In this document: piece by piece, positions 52,791 to 61,255 of the stretch
Layout of the letters: each line of letters begins with the position of its first letter
How positions within the stretch are numbered: the stretch's first letter is position 1
Assembly (NCBI GenBank): GCA_003577275.1
Contig: QEVO01000004.1
Location: 62,001-126,000, forward strand
Reading direction: 5' to 3'
Source: Pseudomonadota bacterium
Lineage (GTDB): Bacteria > Pseudomonadota > Alphaproteobacteria > Sphingomonadales > Govanellaceae
DNA length: 64,000 bases
The notes under the pieces: generated by a model
What the model saw: the letters and a program-made list of their open reading frames with translations, nothing else
Databases searched by the model: none
Told to the model about the DNA's origin: nothing
Made by a program: the position numbers and the translations under genes

Positions 52791-53954
52791 TTACCCTCCC
52801 GAGGCTTGCATCACAAAGATAGTCTGCGCCGGATTGCCGCCGATGGTGCGCAGATGCTGACCGGATACCGCATCATAGACGTCAATTTCCATATTGGCGT
52901 TGACCGCCGCCAGATAGGGCGCTGCGCCGCGCGTCACCTCGATGCTGATGGCGTGGGTTTTCAGGACATGGCGGGCCACGCGCTTCTTGCTTTTGGCGTC
53001 GAACACCCAGACCTCGCCGCCGCCATCCTTATGGCTGCCGGGATAGCTTTTCTCCTGCATCAGGAAATAAAGGCGACCTTGGGCATCGGAACTGAGGATA
53101 TGCCAGCCGCCGGGACGCCAGCCGGCGGCCTTCTCCTCCTCGCTCACCAGGGACCAGGTTTTGCCGACCTTCGGCCACGTGCCGGTCATGTCCATGGGCT
53201 GCACGGTGCCCAGGAAGGTGACGAAGTAGGTGGTGTTGCCGACCTTGGTGGTCTTCATAAAGAGCGGGTTGTTATCGATGTCATTGAATTTTTTCGTCCG
53301 TTGCTCGCCCGTCACCTTACCGTTGGCGCCCAGGGTGAAGGCGGCCATGGTGCCGTTGCCGCACAGCGTCGAAAATCCAAGCTTGCCCGTGGGATAGATC
53401 AGGCTGCAGCCAGGGATGGGGATTTCATTCAATATCTTGCGCTCAACCAGATCAACCACCGTCACCGATGCCGCCGGGGTAAAATTAAAGATCAGGGCCA
53501 GGCGCTCGTTGTCGAGGAACTGGAAGCTGTGCTTTTGCGTCACCGATTGACCGCGCTTGCCGCCGGGCAGAATGATCTCCGCCTTTTTCTTCAGCGACTG
53601 CTTGTCATAGATGACGATGGCGTCGGTGCGCTCGCCGCTGACCCGGCGCGAATAATAGGTCTCGGCGACGTAAAGCTCCGGTCGCGTTGAGGCCGCCAGG
53701 AAGCTGCCGAACTGGCCAGCGCCGATATAGCCTTTGAACTCGTGCGAGGTCGCCGCGAGATCGAGGATCAGAACCTTGCCGTCAAGGACGCTGTAGAAAT
53801 TGCCATCCATGGCATAGATCCAGCTATCCGGGTAGCTGGCCGGCAAGGTCGCGACGTTATCTGTCGGCTCAATGGGCAGTGGCTCAGGAAAATCGGCGGC
53901 CAGGGCGCCACCGCTGAACAGGGACAATCCCAAAATCAAGGCTATCGCTCGCAT
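52791..53954 (-). CDS. mauB: TTQ amine dehydrogenase large (alpha) subunit
   Basis: Periplasmic seven-bladed beta-propeller that holds the TTQ subunit. Signal peptide 1-19 (ALA-A). The sequence shows repeated blade strands, for example DGKVLILDLAATSHEFKGYIGAGQFG, AETYYSRRVSGERTDAIVIYD, CSLIYPTGKLGFSTLCGNGTM and HILSSDAQGRLYFLM. The short N-terminus and overall pattern fit the aromatic amine dehydrogenase type (AauB). The 387-residue length is normal. First gene of the operon; GGGGAG lies six bases before the ATG, and a TetR gene diverges upstream. Confidence 0.94.
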   Translation of the reverse strand: MRAIALILGLSLFSGGALAADFPEPLPIEPTDNVATLPASYPDSWIYAMDGNFYSVLDGKVLILDLAATSHEFKGYIGAGQFGSFLAASTRPELYVAETYYSRRVSGERTDAIVIYDKQSLKKKAEIILPGGKRGQSVTQKHSFQFLDNERLALIFNFTPAASVTVVDLVERKILNEIPIPGCSLIYPTGKLGFSTLCGNGTMAAFTLGANGKVTGEQRTKKFNDIDNNPLFMKTTKVGNTTYFVTFLGTVQPMDMTGTWPKVGKTWSLVSEEEKAAGWRPGGWHILSSDAQGRLYFLMQEKSYPGSHKDGGGEVWVFDAKSKKRVARHVLKTHAISIEVTRGAAPYLAAVNANMEIDVYDAVSGQHLRTIGGNPAQTIFVMQASGG

Positions 53955-54008
53955 GACGCTCCCCTCGGTCTTGCCATCGGTTACGGCAGTCGATTATTGC
54001 ACTTCTGT

Positions 54009-54039
54009 CCAATTTAGTTCATTGGTACAATTTAGGTCA
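54009..54039. promoter_or_regulatory. Candidate operator between mauB and its divergent TetR gene
   Basis: CAATTTAGTTCA (54010-54021) and CAATTTAGGTCA (54028-54039) are direct repeats (11 of 12) 18 bp apart. The first lies in a dyad CCAAT-TTAGTTC-ATTGG. The spacer is A+T-rich, as expected for the operon promoter. Confidence 0.5.
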
Positions 54040-54125
54040 AGAGAATAAATACTATACCACAGGTTTGAGGCTTAACCTAAAGTGAGCGCTATTAATCTCC
54101 TGGGTGGCGATGGGTGGGGGATACG

Positions 54126-54794
54126 ATGATGTTTGAAGTTCCTAGGCTGAAGATCAGGCCGGGCACCGGGGCTTATCAAAAAGGCCAGGCCCGGGTTGTG
54201 GAAATTCTGGAAGCCGCGCTGGATATCCTCCTCGATGAGGGATACCGGGCGATCACCATGCGCCGCATCGCCAAGGCCTGCGGCATCAATGTCGGCAACG
54301 TCACCTACTACTACCCGACCAAAGAGGCGCTGATTCGCGACCTTCTCGCCAGCGTGCTGCAAAGCTACATGGATATCTTCGATGATATCCGCGACGACCC
54401 CAACCTCACCGCAGAAGAGAAATTCACCCAAGTTATTCGCCTTATATTAGAAGACATCCAAACCAAGAAAACCACCCATTTCTTCCCGGAACTATGGGCT
54501 TTAAGCAACCACGATCCCTTCATTGCCGAGCGGGTGGATGAACTCTATTTCATGGTCCGCAAGGTGCTCAACCATCTCATCCCGCTCATCAATCCGCGGC
54601 TAAGCGAACGGGAACGGGAAGTGGTCGCCCTCTTTGTTTCGGCATCCATGGAAGGCATGACCATGTTCGCCGGCTACAACAAGCCGTGGGCGCCGCGCAT
54701 GCGCGAGATCGAGGGGATTGCCGTCAAAAGCCTCTTGGATTGCGTCAAAACCATCACCTCGGCCGATATCAAGCGCTTTGCCGAGAAGGGGTGA
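54126..54794 (+). CDS. TetR-family regulator divergent from the amine dehydrogenase operon
   Basis: N-terminal helix-turn-helix (about 22-70: ILEAALDILLDEGYRAITMRRIAKACGINVGNVTYYYPTKEALI) and an all-helical ligand domain with aromatic residues (HFFPELWALSNHDPF). Alternative GTG start at 54114. By position it should regulate itself and the operon starting at 53954. The ligand may be the amine or a CoA thioester from the pathway; nothing in the sequence decides this. Confidence 0.9.
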   Translation: MMFEVPRLKIRPGTGAYQKGQARVVEILEAALDILLDEGYRAITMRRIAKACGINVGNVTYYYPTKEALIRDLLASVLQSYMDIFDDIRDDPNLTAEEKFTQVIRLILEDIQTKKTTHFFPELWALSNHDPFIAERVDELYFMVRKVLNHLIPLINPRLSEREREVVALFVSASMEGMTMFAGYNKPWAPRMREIEGIAVKSLLDCVKTITSADIKRFAEKG

Positions 54795-54969
54795 CCCCCT
54801 ACCCCTCCCTTTTTGATTTCATACCTAGGTTAGGGTCATACGCGCTCTAGATATTTTGGCGCATGCGATCTGTCATAAGGCATTCTTAACATATATTTTT
54901 AAAGCTGTGAGACGATCCGAAACGCGGGTTTTGTGCCTGTCGTAACAATATATTTAAGAGTTCGGACGG

Positions 54970-56877
54970 GTGACGCAGCTAGAGGAAATTGAAGCCGGAG
55001 CCGCTGACGGCATTATTTCCGTCGGAGATGACGGCCGGTTGACTCATTTCAACGCCGCCGCCGAAGGCATCTTCGGCTATAAGCGCGACGAGGTTATCGG
55101 TCAGCCCCTCACCATCCTGTTGCCGGAGGACCGCCGGCACGGCCATGATGGCTACATGCGCGCCTTCGCCGCCTCGGGAGAGGCCGCCAGAACCATGGGC
55201 GAGCGGGCTCCGGTGGTGGGCCGCCGCAAGGACGGCAGCGTCGTGCCGCTGGAAATCTCGATCCTGCACCACAAGTCGCCCGGCCCCAGGCGATTTACCG
55301 CCGTGCTGCGCGACATCAGCCGGCGCGTGGCGCAAGAGCGGGCTCTGGCGGAAAAGGAGCGCAAGTTCCGGGCGATCTTTGATGGTTCCTACCAGTTCGT
55401 CGCCCTTTTGGATACCGACGGCAACGTTCTTGAGCTGAACCGCTCGGCCATTCAGTTCATTGGCGGCAACCAGCAGGCTTCTATCGGCTTACCGCTATGG
55501 CAGGCCTCGTTCTGGACCAATGACGTTGAGCGCTCATCATTGCGCGAGGCGGTGTTGCAGGCGGCCGAAGGGAAATTCTCCCATCTCATTCTCGATGTCC
55601 AAGGCGAAAACGGCCGTACCGCCAAATTGGATTTGGCGCTCAAGGCCATACAGACCCCCCTCCATTCGGTGGAGTTTCTGATTGCCGAAGGGCGCGACGT
55701 GACCGAACTCGTCGACATCAACGATGCGCTGCGGCGGAGCGAGGCGCGACTAGCCAACGCCCAGAAAATCGCCCGCCTCGGCAACTGGGAATGGACGCTG
55801 GCCAGCAATCAACTTTTGTGGTCGGACGAGGTCTATCGTATCTTCGGTCTAACCCCGGATACCTTTGGCGCTTCCTACGACGCCTTCATTGGCCATGTGC
55901 ACCCCGACGACCGGCAACTGGTGCAAAACGCCGTGGATCGTGCTCTTAACGAGAAAGAGCCTTACTCCATCCAACATCGCATCGTATGCCCCGACGGCAC
56001 GGAAAAGGTGGTGCATGAACGCGGCGAAGTGCTGTTCGACGATGAAGGCCGGTCGTTGGTGATGACCGGCACGGTGCAGGATGTAACCGAAGCCTGGGCT
56101 CGTGAGCAGGCGCTGGCCCGCGCCCGCGATGATGCCGAAGCAGCCAATCGGGCAAAATCACTGTTTCTCGCCGCCATGAGCCATGAGCTGCGCACACCTT
56201 TGAACGCCATCATCGGCTTTAGCGAGATCATGACCGGCGAGTTGTTCGGCGCCATCGGCCAGCCCGCCTATAAGGAATACTCCAACTACATCCTGGATAG
56301 CGGCCAACACCTTCTTAAGATCATCAACGATATTCTGGATGTAACGCGAATTGAGTCCGGCGCTTCCGATGCGACATTCGAGGAATTTGATCCGGAAAAA
56401 ATGATCGAGGCGGCGGTGCGGTTTGTCCGCGCCAAGGCGGACGCCAAGGGTGTCGCCATCCGCATCAAGGCGCTCTTTGAAAATTACCGCCTGTACCTTG
56501 ACGAACGTCTGTGCAAGCAAATCCTCATCAATCTGTTGGGCAACGCGGTGAAGTTCACCGATAGCGGCGGATGCGTCGAAGTCGGCCTGAAGGTTAAGGA
56601 TGAAAAGGTGTCCTTCATTGTCCGCGACACCGGCATCGGCATCAGTCAGGACCACCTGCACCGGGTGTTCGAACCCTTTTTCCAAGTCGAGGGGGCTTTC
56701 GCCCGCAAATATGACGGCGTCGGCCTTGGCCTGACCATCGTCAAGAATCTGGCGGAGCTGCAAAATGGCCGAGTCGCCATTGCCAGCAAACGCGGCGCCG
56801 GCACCACAGTCACCGTCGACTTTCCCATCGCCTGCCTGATCGTTCCTGAGCGGAGCGAACTGCGCCGCGTGCTTTGA
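54970..56877 (+). CDS. PAS-domain sensor histidine kinase
   Basis: Soluble sensor kinase, 635 residues, no membrane helix. Three PAS domains are readable: about 5-125 (GIISVGDDGRLTHFNAAAEGIFGYKRDEVIG), 130-250 and 265-385 (GNWEWTLASNQLLWSDEVYRIFGL). The phospho-acceptor is H405 in MSHELRTPLNAIIGF. The ATPase domain has the N box (LINLLGNAVKFT), G1 (DTGIGIS), F box and G2 (GVGLGLTIVK). The start is a GTG at 54970. No response regulator is adjacent, so it is an orphan. Confidence 0.93.
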   Translation: MTQLEEIEAGAADGIISVGDDGRLTHFNAAAEGIFGYKRDEVIGQPLTILLPEDRRHGHDGYMRAFAASGEAARTMGERAPVVGRRKDGSVVPLEISILHHKSPGPRRFTAVLRDISRRVAQERALAEKERKFRAIFDGSYQFVALLDTDGNVLELNRSAIQFIGGNQQASIGLPLWQASFWTNDVERSSLREAVLQAAEGKFSHLILDVQGENGRTAKLDLALKAIQTPLHSVEFLIAEGRDVTELVDINDALRRSEARLANAQKIARLGNWEWTLASNQLLWSDEVYRIFGLTPDTFGASYDAFIGHVHPDDRQLVQNAVDRALNEKEPYSIQHRIVCPDGTEKVVHERGEVLFDDEGRSLVMTGTVQDVTEAWAREQALARARDDAEAANRAKSLFLAAMSHELRTPLNAIIGFSEIMTGELFGAIGQPAYKEYSNYILDSGQHLLKIINDILDVTRIESGASDATFEEFDPEKMIEAAVRFVRAKADAKGVAIRIKALFENYRLYLDERLCKQILINLLGNAVKFTDSGGCVEVGLKVKDEKVSFIVRDTGIGISQDHLHRVFEPFFQVEGAFARKYDGVGLGLTIVKNLAELQNGRVAIASKRGAGTTVTVDFPIACLIVPERSELRRVL

Positions 56878-56969
56878 CAGATTCCCGATCTTCCCGCCAG
56901 CCCCCTTATGGACTTGCGCCTTGGCATGAGGCATTAAGGGGAGGAATCGGCCAAGCAAGGATCCGGCCC

Positions 56970-57935
56970 ATGATCACCGCTTATATTTTCACCGCCGGCA
57001 GCATCTACCCCAACCTCATAGATGAAAGCCAGCCCTTGCCCGCCGGCGCGGTGTGGATCGACCTCCTTAACCCGACGCCGGAGGAGGTCCGCAAGGTGGA
57101 CGCCGCCTTAAAAATCGCCCTGCCCAGCCGGGAGGAAATGGCGGAAATCGAGTTTTCCAGCCGAATCTACCAGGAGGATGGCGCGGTCTACCTGACCGCA
57201 ACGGTCATCACCCGCGCCGATACCGAACAGCCGGAAAGCACGCCCATTACGTTCGTATTGGCCGGCCATGTCCTGATCACCATGCGCTATGCTGAGCCGC
57301 AGCCGTTCCGCACCTTCGCCACGCAGATTGTGCGCCACCCCTCCCTCAATACATCCGGCGAGGCGGCGCTCTCCAACCTTCTCGATACCATTATTGACCG
57401 CGTCGCCGATGTGCTGGAGCGCATCCACAAGGAAGTGGACGGCATCTCGAACGGGGTTTTCGCCCAAAACAAGGGCCAGCGGCTGGACTATGAAAGCATC
57501 TTAAAGCGCATCGGCAAAAGCCAGACCCTGACCTCCAAGGCCCGCGACAGTCTGGTCAGCCTGGGCCGCATTTTAAGCTTCGTCGGCCGCCCGGGCGAAA
57601 CCAAGCAGGAAAAAGCGTTGGCGCGCAATCTCGCCACCTTGAGCCGGGACGTGATGTCGCTGAGCGACCACGCCACTTACTTGAGCAACAATATCTCGTT
57701 TCTGTTGGATGCCACCCTCGGCCTGATCAGCAGCGAGCAGAACGGCATCATCAAAATCTTCTCGGTCGCCGCCGTGGTGTTTCTGCCGCCGACCTTGATC
57801 GCCAGCATTTACGGCATGAACTTTCACTATATGCCCGAGCTGGATTGGGTATGGGGGTATCCCCTCGCCATTATCGTCATGATCATGTCGGCGGTTCTGC
57901 CCTACTGGTTCTTCAAGCGCCGCCGGTGGCTTTGA
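56970..57935 (+). CDS. corA: CorA-family divalent cation transporter
   Basis: Pentameric Mg/Co channel-type transporter, 321 residues. Long cytosolic domain, then two C-terminal membrane helices with the selectivity motif Y281-G-M-N284 between them and a basic end (KRRRWL). The frame overlaps the kinase gene if begun at 56874; ATG 56970 has AAGGA nine bases upstream and is preferred. A zinc-transporting ZntB-like role is possible. Followed two bases later by pta. Confidence 0.9.
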   Translation: MITAYIFTAGSIYPNLIDESQPLPAGAVWIDLLNPTPEEVRKVDAALKIALPSREEMAEIEFSSRIYQEDGAVYLTATVITRADTEQPESTPITFVLAGHVLITMRYAEPQPFRTFATQIVRHPSLNTSGEAALSNLLDTIIDRVADVLERIHKEVDGISNGVFAQNKGQRLDYESILKRIGKSQTLTSKARDSLVSLGRILSFVGRPGETKQEKALARNLATLSRDVMSLSDHATYLSNNISFLLDATLGLISSEQNGIIKIFSVAAVVFLPPTLIASIYGMNFHYMPELDWVWGYPLAIIVMIMSAVLPYWFFKRRRWL

Positions 57936-57937
57936 TC

Positions 57938-58873
57938 ATGAACGCTGCAACCAAACACCCACATTTCGAGGCGTTATTAAAAAAGGCGCAGGCGCTGCCC
58001 GCCATCGCCACCGCGGTGGTCCATCCGGTGGACGATCTGTCGTTGAACGGCGCGCTGGAGGCGGCGCGCGGCGGCTACATTACCCCCATCCTGATCGCGC
58101 CCCGGCCCAAGCTTGACGCGGCCGCCGCCAAGCTTGGCCAGACTTTGGAGGGCTGTTCCTGCATCGACGTGCCGCACAGTCACGCCGCGGCGGAAAAAGC
58201 CGTGGCGCTGGTGCGCGCTGGCAAGGCGGACGCCATCATGAAAGGCGCGCTCCACACCGATGAAGTGATGGACGCCGCCATCGACAAGGAAAAAGGCATC
58301 CGCACCGAGCGACGAATGAGCCATGTTTTCGTTCTTGACGTAGCGTCTTATCCGAAGCCGCTGCTCATCGCCGATGCCGCCATCAACATCTATCCCGACC
58401 TCATGACCAAGCGCGATATCGTGCAAAACACCATTGAGCTGGCGCACGCGCTGGGTGTGCCGACGCCTAAGGTCGCCATCCTGTCGGCGGTGGAGACGGT
58501 AAACCCCAAGATCACCTCGACCGTTGACGCCGCCGCCTTGTGCAAGATGGCGGAACGGGGACAGATCAAGGGCGGTATCCTCGATGGACCCCTCGCCTTC
58601 GACAACGCCATTTCGGCCAAGGCCGCGCACGCCAAGGGCATCCGCTCGCCGGTGGCCGGCGACGCCGATATTCTCATCGCCCCCGATATGGAGGCCGGCA
58701 ACATGATCGCCAAGCAACTGGAATATCTTGCCGGCGCGGAAGCGGCGGGCATCGTTCTTGGCGCGCGGGTGCCGATCATGCTCACCAGCCGCGCCGATGG
58801 CGCGCTGAGCCGGGTGGTCTCCGCCGTCCTGGCGCAGCTCCTGGTGTATCATCGCCTGCAGGCCAAGAAATGA
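57938..58873 (+). CDS. pta: Phosphate acetyl/butyryltransferase
   Basis: Converts acetyl-CoA (or butyryl-CoA) and phosphate to acyl phosphate. The 311-residue protein is the short catalytic form: IMKGALHTDEVMDAAIDKEKGIR, SHVFVLDVASYPKPLLIADAAINIYPDL and GILDGPLAFDNAIS are family blocks. ATG 57938 follows the corA stop by two bases. Stop and ackA start overlap (ATGA). With AckA it would yield acetate plus ATP or activate acetate. Confidence 0.92.
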   Translation: MNAATKHPHFEALLKKAQALPAIATAVVHPVDDLSLNGALEAARGGYITPILIAPRPKLDAAAAKLGQTLEGCSCIDVPHSHAAAEKAVALVRAGKADAIMKGALHTDEVMDAAIDKEKGIRTERRMSHVFVLDVASYPKPLLIADAAINIYPDLMTKRDIVQNTIELAHALGVPTPKVAILSAVETVNPKITSTVDAAALCKMAERGQIKGGILDGPLAFDNAISAKAAHAKGIRSPVAGDADILIAPDMEAGNMIAKQLEYLAGAEAAGIVLGARVPIMLTSRADGALSRVVSAVLAQLLVYHRLQAKK

Positions 58874-60018
58874 GCGAGACGATTCTTACTCTCAACATCG
58901 GTTCCTCTACCATCAAGTTCGCGCTTTATGACCAAACCGGCCGCCGACAAAAGCTGCGCGGCGAGATCGATCATATCGACACCACCCCGGTTTTTTCTGT
59001 GAACGGCGGCGCGGTTGCCCATCCGCCGTCTGGCGCGACGGCTGATCTGGTGGCCTGGATGCTGGATTGGATCGCAAAAAATCACCCGGGCGATAATCTC
59101 GTCGCCGTCGGCCACCGGGTGGTGCATGGCGGCCGGCGCTATCAAGCGCCGACCATCCTCGATGATGAGGTTATGGCTTATTTAAGTGGCCTGATATCGC
59201 TTGCGCCCTTGCATCAACCGCACAACCTCGCCGGCATCAGGGCGGTAACCGCGCGCCGTCCCGAGTTGTTGCAGGTTGCCTCTTTTGACACCGCCTTTCA
59301 CCGCACGCAGCCCCGCGTCGCCGAGCTTTACGCCCTGCCCCGCGCGCTTTGCGATGAGGGCGTCATCCGTTACGGTTTTCATGGCCTGTCCTACGACTAC
59401 ATCGCCGGCATCCTGCCCGAGCATGTCGGCGCGCAGGCCGATGGCCGGGTGATCGTCGCCCATCTCGGCGCCGGCTCCAGCCTGTGCGCCATGAAAAATC
59501 GCCAGAGCGTCGCCACCACCATGGGCTTTACAGCGTTGGAAGGATTACCCATGGCGAGCCGCGCCGGCGCGCTCGATCCCGGCATTCTGTTGTATTTGCT
59601 GAGCGAAAAGAGCTATGACGCGAAGGCGCTGGAACGTCTGTTATACCGCGAGTCCGGCCTGCTGGGGCTATCCGGCATCAGTGGCGACATGCGCACCCTG
59701 CTGGCAAGCCAAGACCCCCGCGCCAAGGAAGCCGTCGACGTCTATTGCTACCAGATCGCGCGCTGGATCGGCTCGCTGGCCGCCGCCGTCGGCGGGCTTG
59801 ACGTATTGGTGTTCACCGCCGGCATCGGCGAGCGCGCCGCCGCCATCCGCGCCCAAGTGTGCGATGCCGCTCAGTGGCTGGGCGTCAGGCTCGATCCCTC
59901 ATTGAACAAGCAAAACGCGCTGAGCATCGCCGCGGCGGATAGCCAAGTCGCCGTCCTGGTGCTGCCCACCGATGAGGAATCGGTGATCGCCCGCGCCACC
60001 GTTAGCCAAACGTCTTGA
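58870..60018 (+). CDS. ackA: Acetate kinase
   Basis: Interconverts acetyl phosphate and acetate with ATP; an actin-fold kinase of 382 residues. Motifs: LNIGSSTIKFALYD at the start, GHRVVHGG, FDTAFHRT, YGFHGLSYDYI, AHLGAGSSLCA, TMGFTALEGLPMASRAG and FTAGIGERAAAIR. Propionate kinase activity is possible. Four-base overlap with pta; its end overlaps the convergent TauE gene by 17 bases. Confidence 0.94.
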   Translation: MSETILTLNIGSSTIKFALYDQTGRRQKLRGEIDHIDTTPVFSVNGGAVAHPPSGATADLVAWMLDWIAKNHPGDNLVAVGHRVVHGGRRYQAPTILDDEVMAYLSGLISLAPLHQPHNLAGIRAVTARRPELLQVASFDTAFHRTQPRVAELYALPRALCDEGVIRYGFHGLSYDYIAGILPEHVGAQADGRVIVAHLGAGSSLCAMKNRQSVATTMGFTALEGLPMASRAGALDPGILLYLLSEKSYDAKALERLLYRESGLLGLSGISGDMRTLLASQDPRAKEAVDVYCYQIARWIGSLAAAVGGLDVLVFTAGIGERAAAIRAQVCDAAQWLGVRLDPSLNKQNALSIAAADSQVAVLVLPTDEESVIARATVSQTS

Positions 60019-60841
60019 TCAGCATCCGGCCGCCGACGATCAGCAGGAACACTCCGAAAAACACGCTCAGCTGCCGCTTGCTCAGACCATGGGCGATGCG
60101 GGCCCCCAACGGCGCGGCAAGCCAGGTCATGGGGGCAATGAACGCTAGCCCCAATAGATTGACATAACCGAGGCTTGCCGCCGGCAGCCGCGGATCGCTC
60201 CAGCCGGAAATGACATAGCCGATGGTGGCCGGCACGGCGATCACCAGCCCGAACAGCGACGAGGTGCCCACCGCGCGGTGAATGGCATAGCCCCACATGG
60301 TCATGATCAGCACGCTCAAGGTGCCGCCGCCGATGCCCATCAACGCCGAGACGCCGCCGATCACCAAGGGAACGAGCAAGACCACGGGATGGGTTGGGAT
60401 GGCGGGCGCCAGCTTGGGTTCCTTGGTCAGAAAGATGAGCCGCAGCGCCACGGTGAGCGCCACCACCCCGAACACACCGGACAAAACCGCGCTCTTGGCG
60501 AACGCCGCGATCACTGTACCTACCGCGGTGCCAAGAAAAATCGCCGGTCCCCAGCGCCGCACCAGCTCAATGTCCACCGCGCCCCGGCGATGATGGGCCC
60601 GCGCCGAAGAAATCGAGGTCGGGATGATGGTGGCGAGCGACGTCGCCACCGCCACGTGCATGCGGATAGCCGGATCGACGCCGAGAATGGACAGCGCGAA
60701 TTCCAGCACCGGTACGATGACGATGCCGCCGCCGACGCCCAACAATCCAGCCAGCACGCCGCCGACCACGCCGGTCGCCAGCATCAGTCCGACGAGGCTT
60801 AATAAATGGCCCCAGTCCTGCATCGTCCCCTGCCCTTCCAT
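60002..60841 (-). CDS. TauE/SafE-family permease
   Basis: Inner-membrane protein of 279 residues with about eight helices in two repeats; GLLGVGGGIVIVPVLEFAL and LMGIGGGTLSVLIMTMWG are the two signature glycine-rich motifs. Family members export sulfite or sulfonated compounds, but the substrate here is unknown. An internal ATG at 60823 (MQDWGHL) may be the start. Confidence 0.87.
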   Translation of the reverse strand: MEGQGTMQDWGHLLSLVGLMLATGVVGGVLAGLLGVGGGIVIVPVLEFALSILGVDPAIRMHVAVATSLATIIPTSISSARAHHRRGAVDIELVRRWGPAIFLGTAVGTVIAAFAKSAVLSGVFGVVALTVALRLIFLTKEPKLAPAIPTHPVVLLVPLVIGGVSALMGIGGGTLSVLIMTMWGYAIHRAVGTSSLFGLVIAVPATIGYVISGWSDPRLPAASLGYVNLLGLAFIAPMTWLAAPLGARIAHGLSKRQLSVFFGVFLLIVGGRMLIKTFG

Positions 60842-60949
60842 ATGCGCGTTTGCACGCCTTTATAGCGGCTGCGCTGTCATATTGTAAGGAGAAGGACGAT
60901 TTATTTATTACCAGACCTGAACTGGAATATGGAAAAAAGTTATTTCTCG

Positions 60950-61042
60950 CGTCATTGCGAGGAGGCCAAAAGGCCGACGAAGCAATCCATTAAACGGTAC
61001 ATGGCAAGAAAATGGATTGCTTCGCTGGCGCTCGCAATGACG
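60950..61042. repeat. Palindromic intergenic repeat (TCATTGCGAG family)
   Basis: CGTCATTGCGAG at the left and CTCGCAATGACG at the right are perfect inverted ends. Inside are GAAGCAATCCATT and its complement AATGGATTGCTTC, plus a GGCC/GGCC mini-hairpin. This form of repeat is widespread in bacterial intergenic DNA and is probably non-autonomous. Confidence 0.85.
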
Positions 61043-61051
61043 GCGATCGTA

Positions 61052-61102
61052 CTATTGCAAATGAACGTATTCGTATTCCACCGGCTAGTTGTCGATGCCG
61101 CG
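61052..61102 (-). pseudogene. boxB: 51-bp remnant of a boxB 3' end
   Basis: 49 of 51 bases match the last codons and stop of boxB at 63059-63109, in the same orientation. The remnant still ends in the codons for EYEYVHLQ and a stop, but one difference turns a Lys codon into TAG, so it is not coding. The SLC13 permease gene lies between the remnant and intact boxB. Confidence 0.9.
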
Positions 61103-61255
61103 CATGATAGACTGGACATCCCTCGATCGTTTCGGCCGTTGTCCTCCCACTTAACTTACACATCGCAGACGGGCTTTTCCCGACACTATTTTTTCAACCT
61201 CTGTTATACTTCCACCGTTAAGAATGGCGCATGGTCGGCAAGGTAGAACTGGTTT

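Larger units (their letters stand above)
60842..61255. other. Spacer with a repeat and a boxB remnant
   Basis: 414 bases without an intact gene. It contains the TCATTGCGAG palindromic repeat (60950-61042), the boxB 3' remnant (61052-61102) and a TATACT -10-like element at 61205-61210 that may drive the SLC13 permease gene. Confidence 0.6.

Noticed and set aside
60929..61246. 105-codon plus-strand frame
   Set aside because: It covers the TCATTGCGAG repeat and the boxB remnant and has no coding character of its own.
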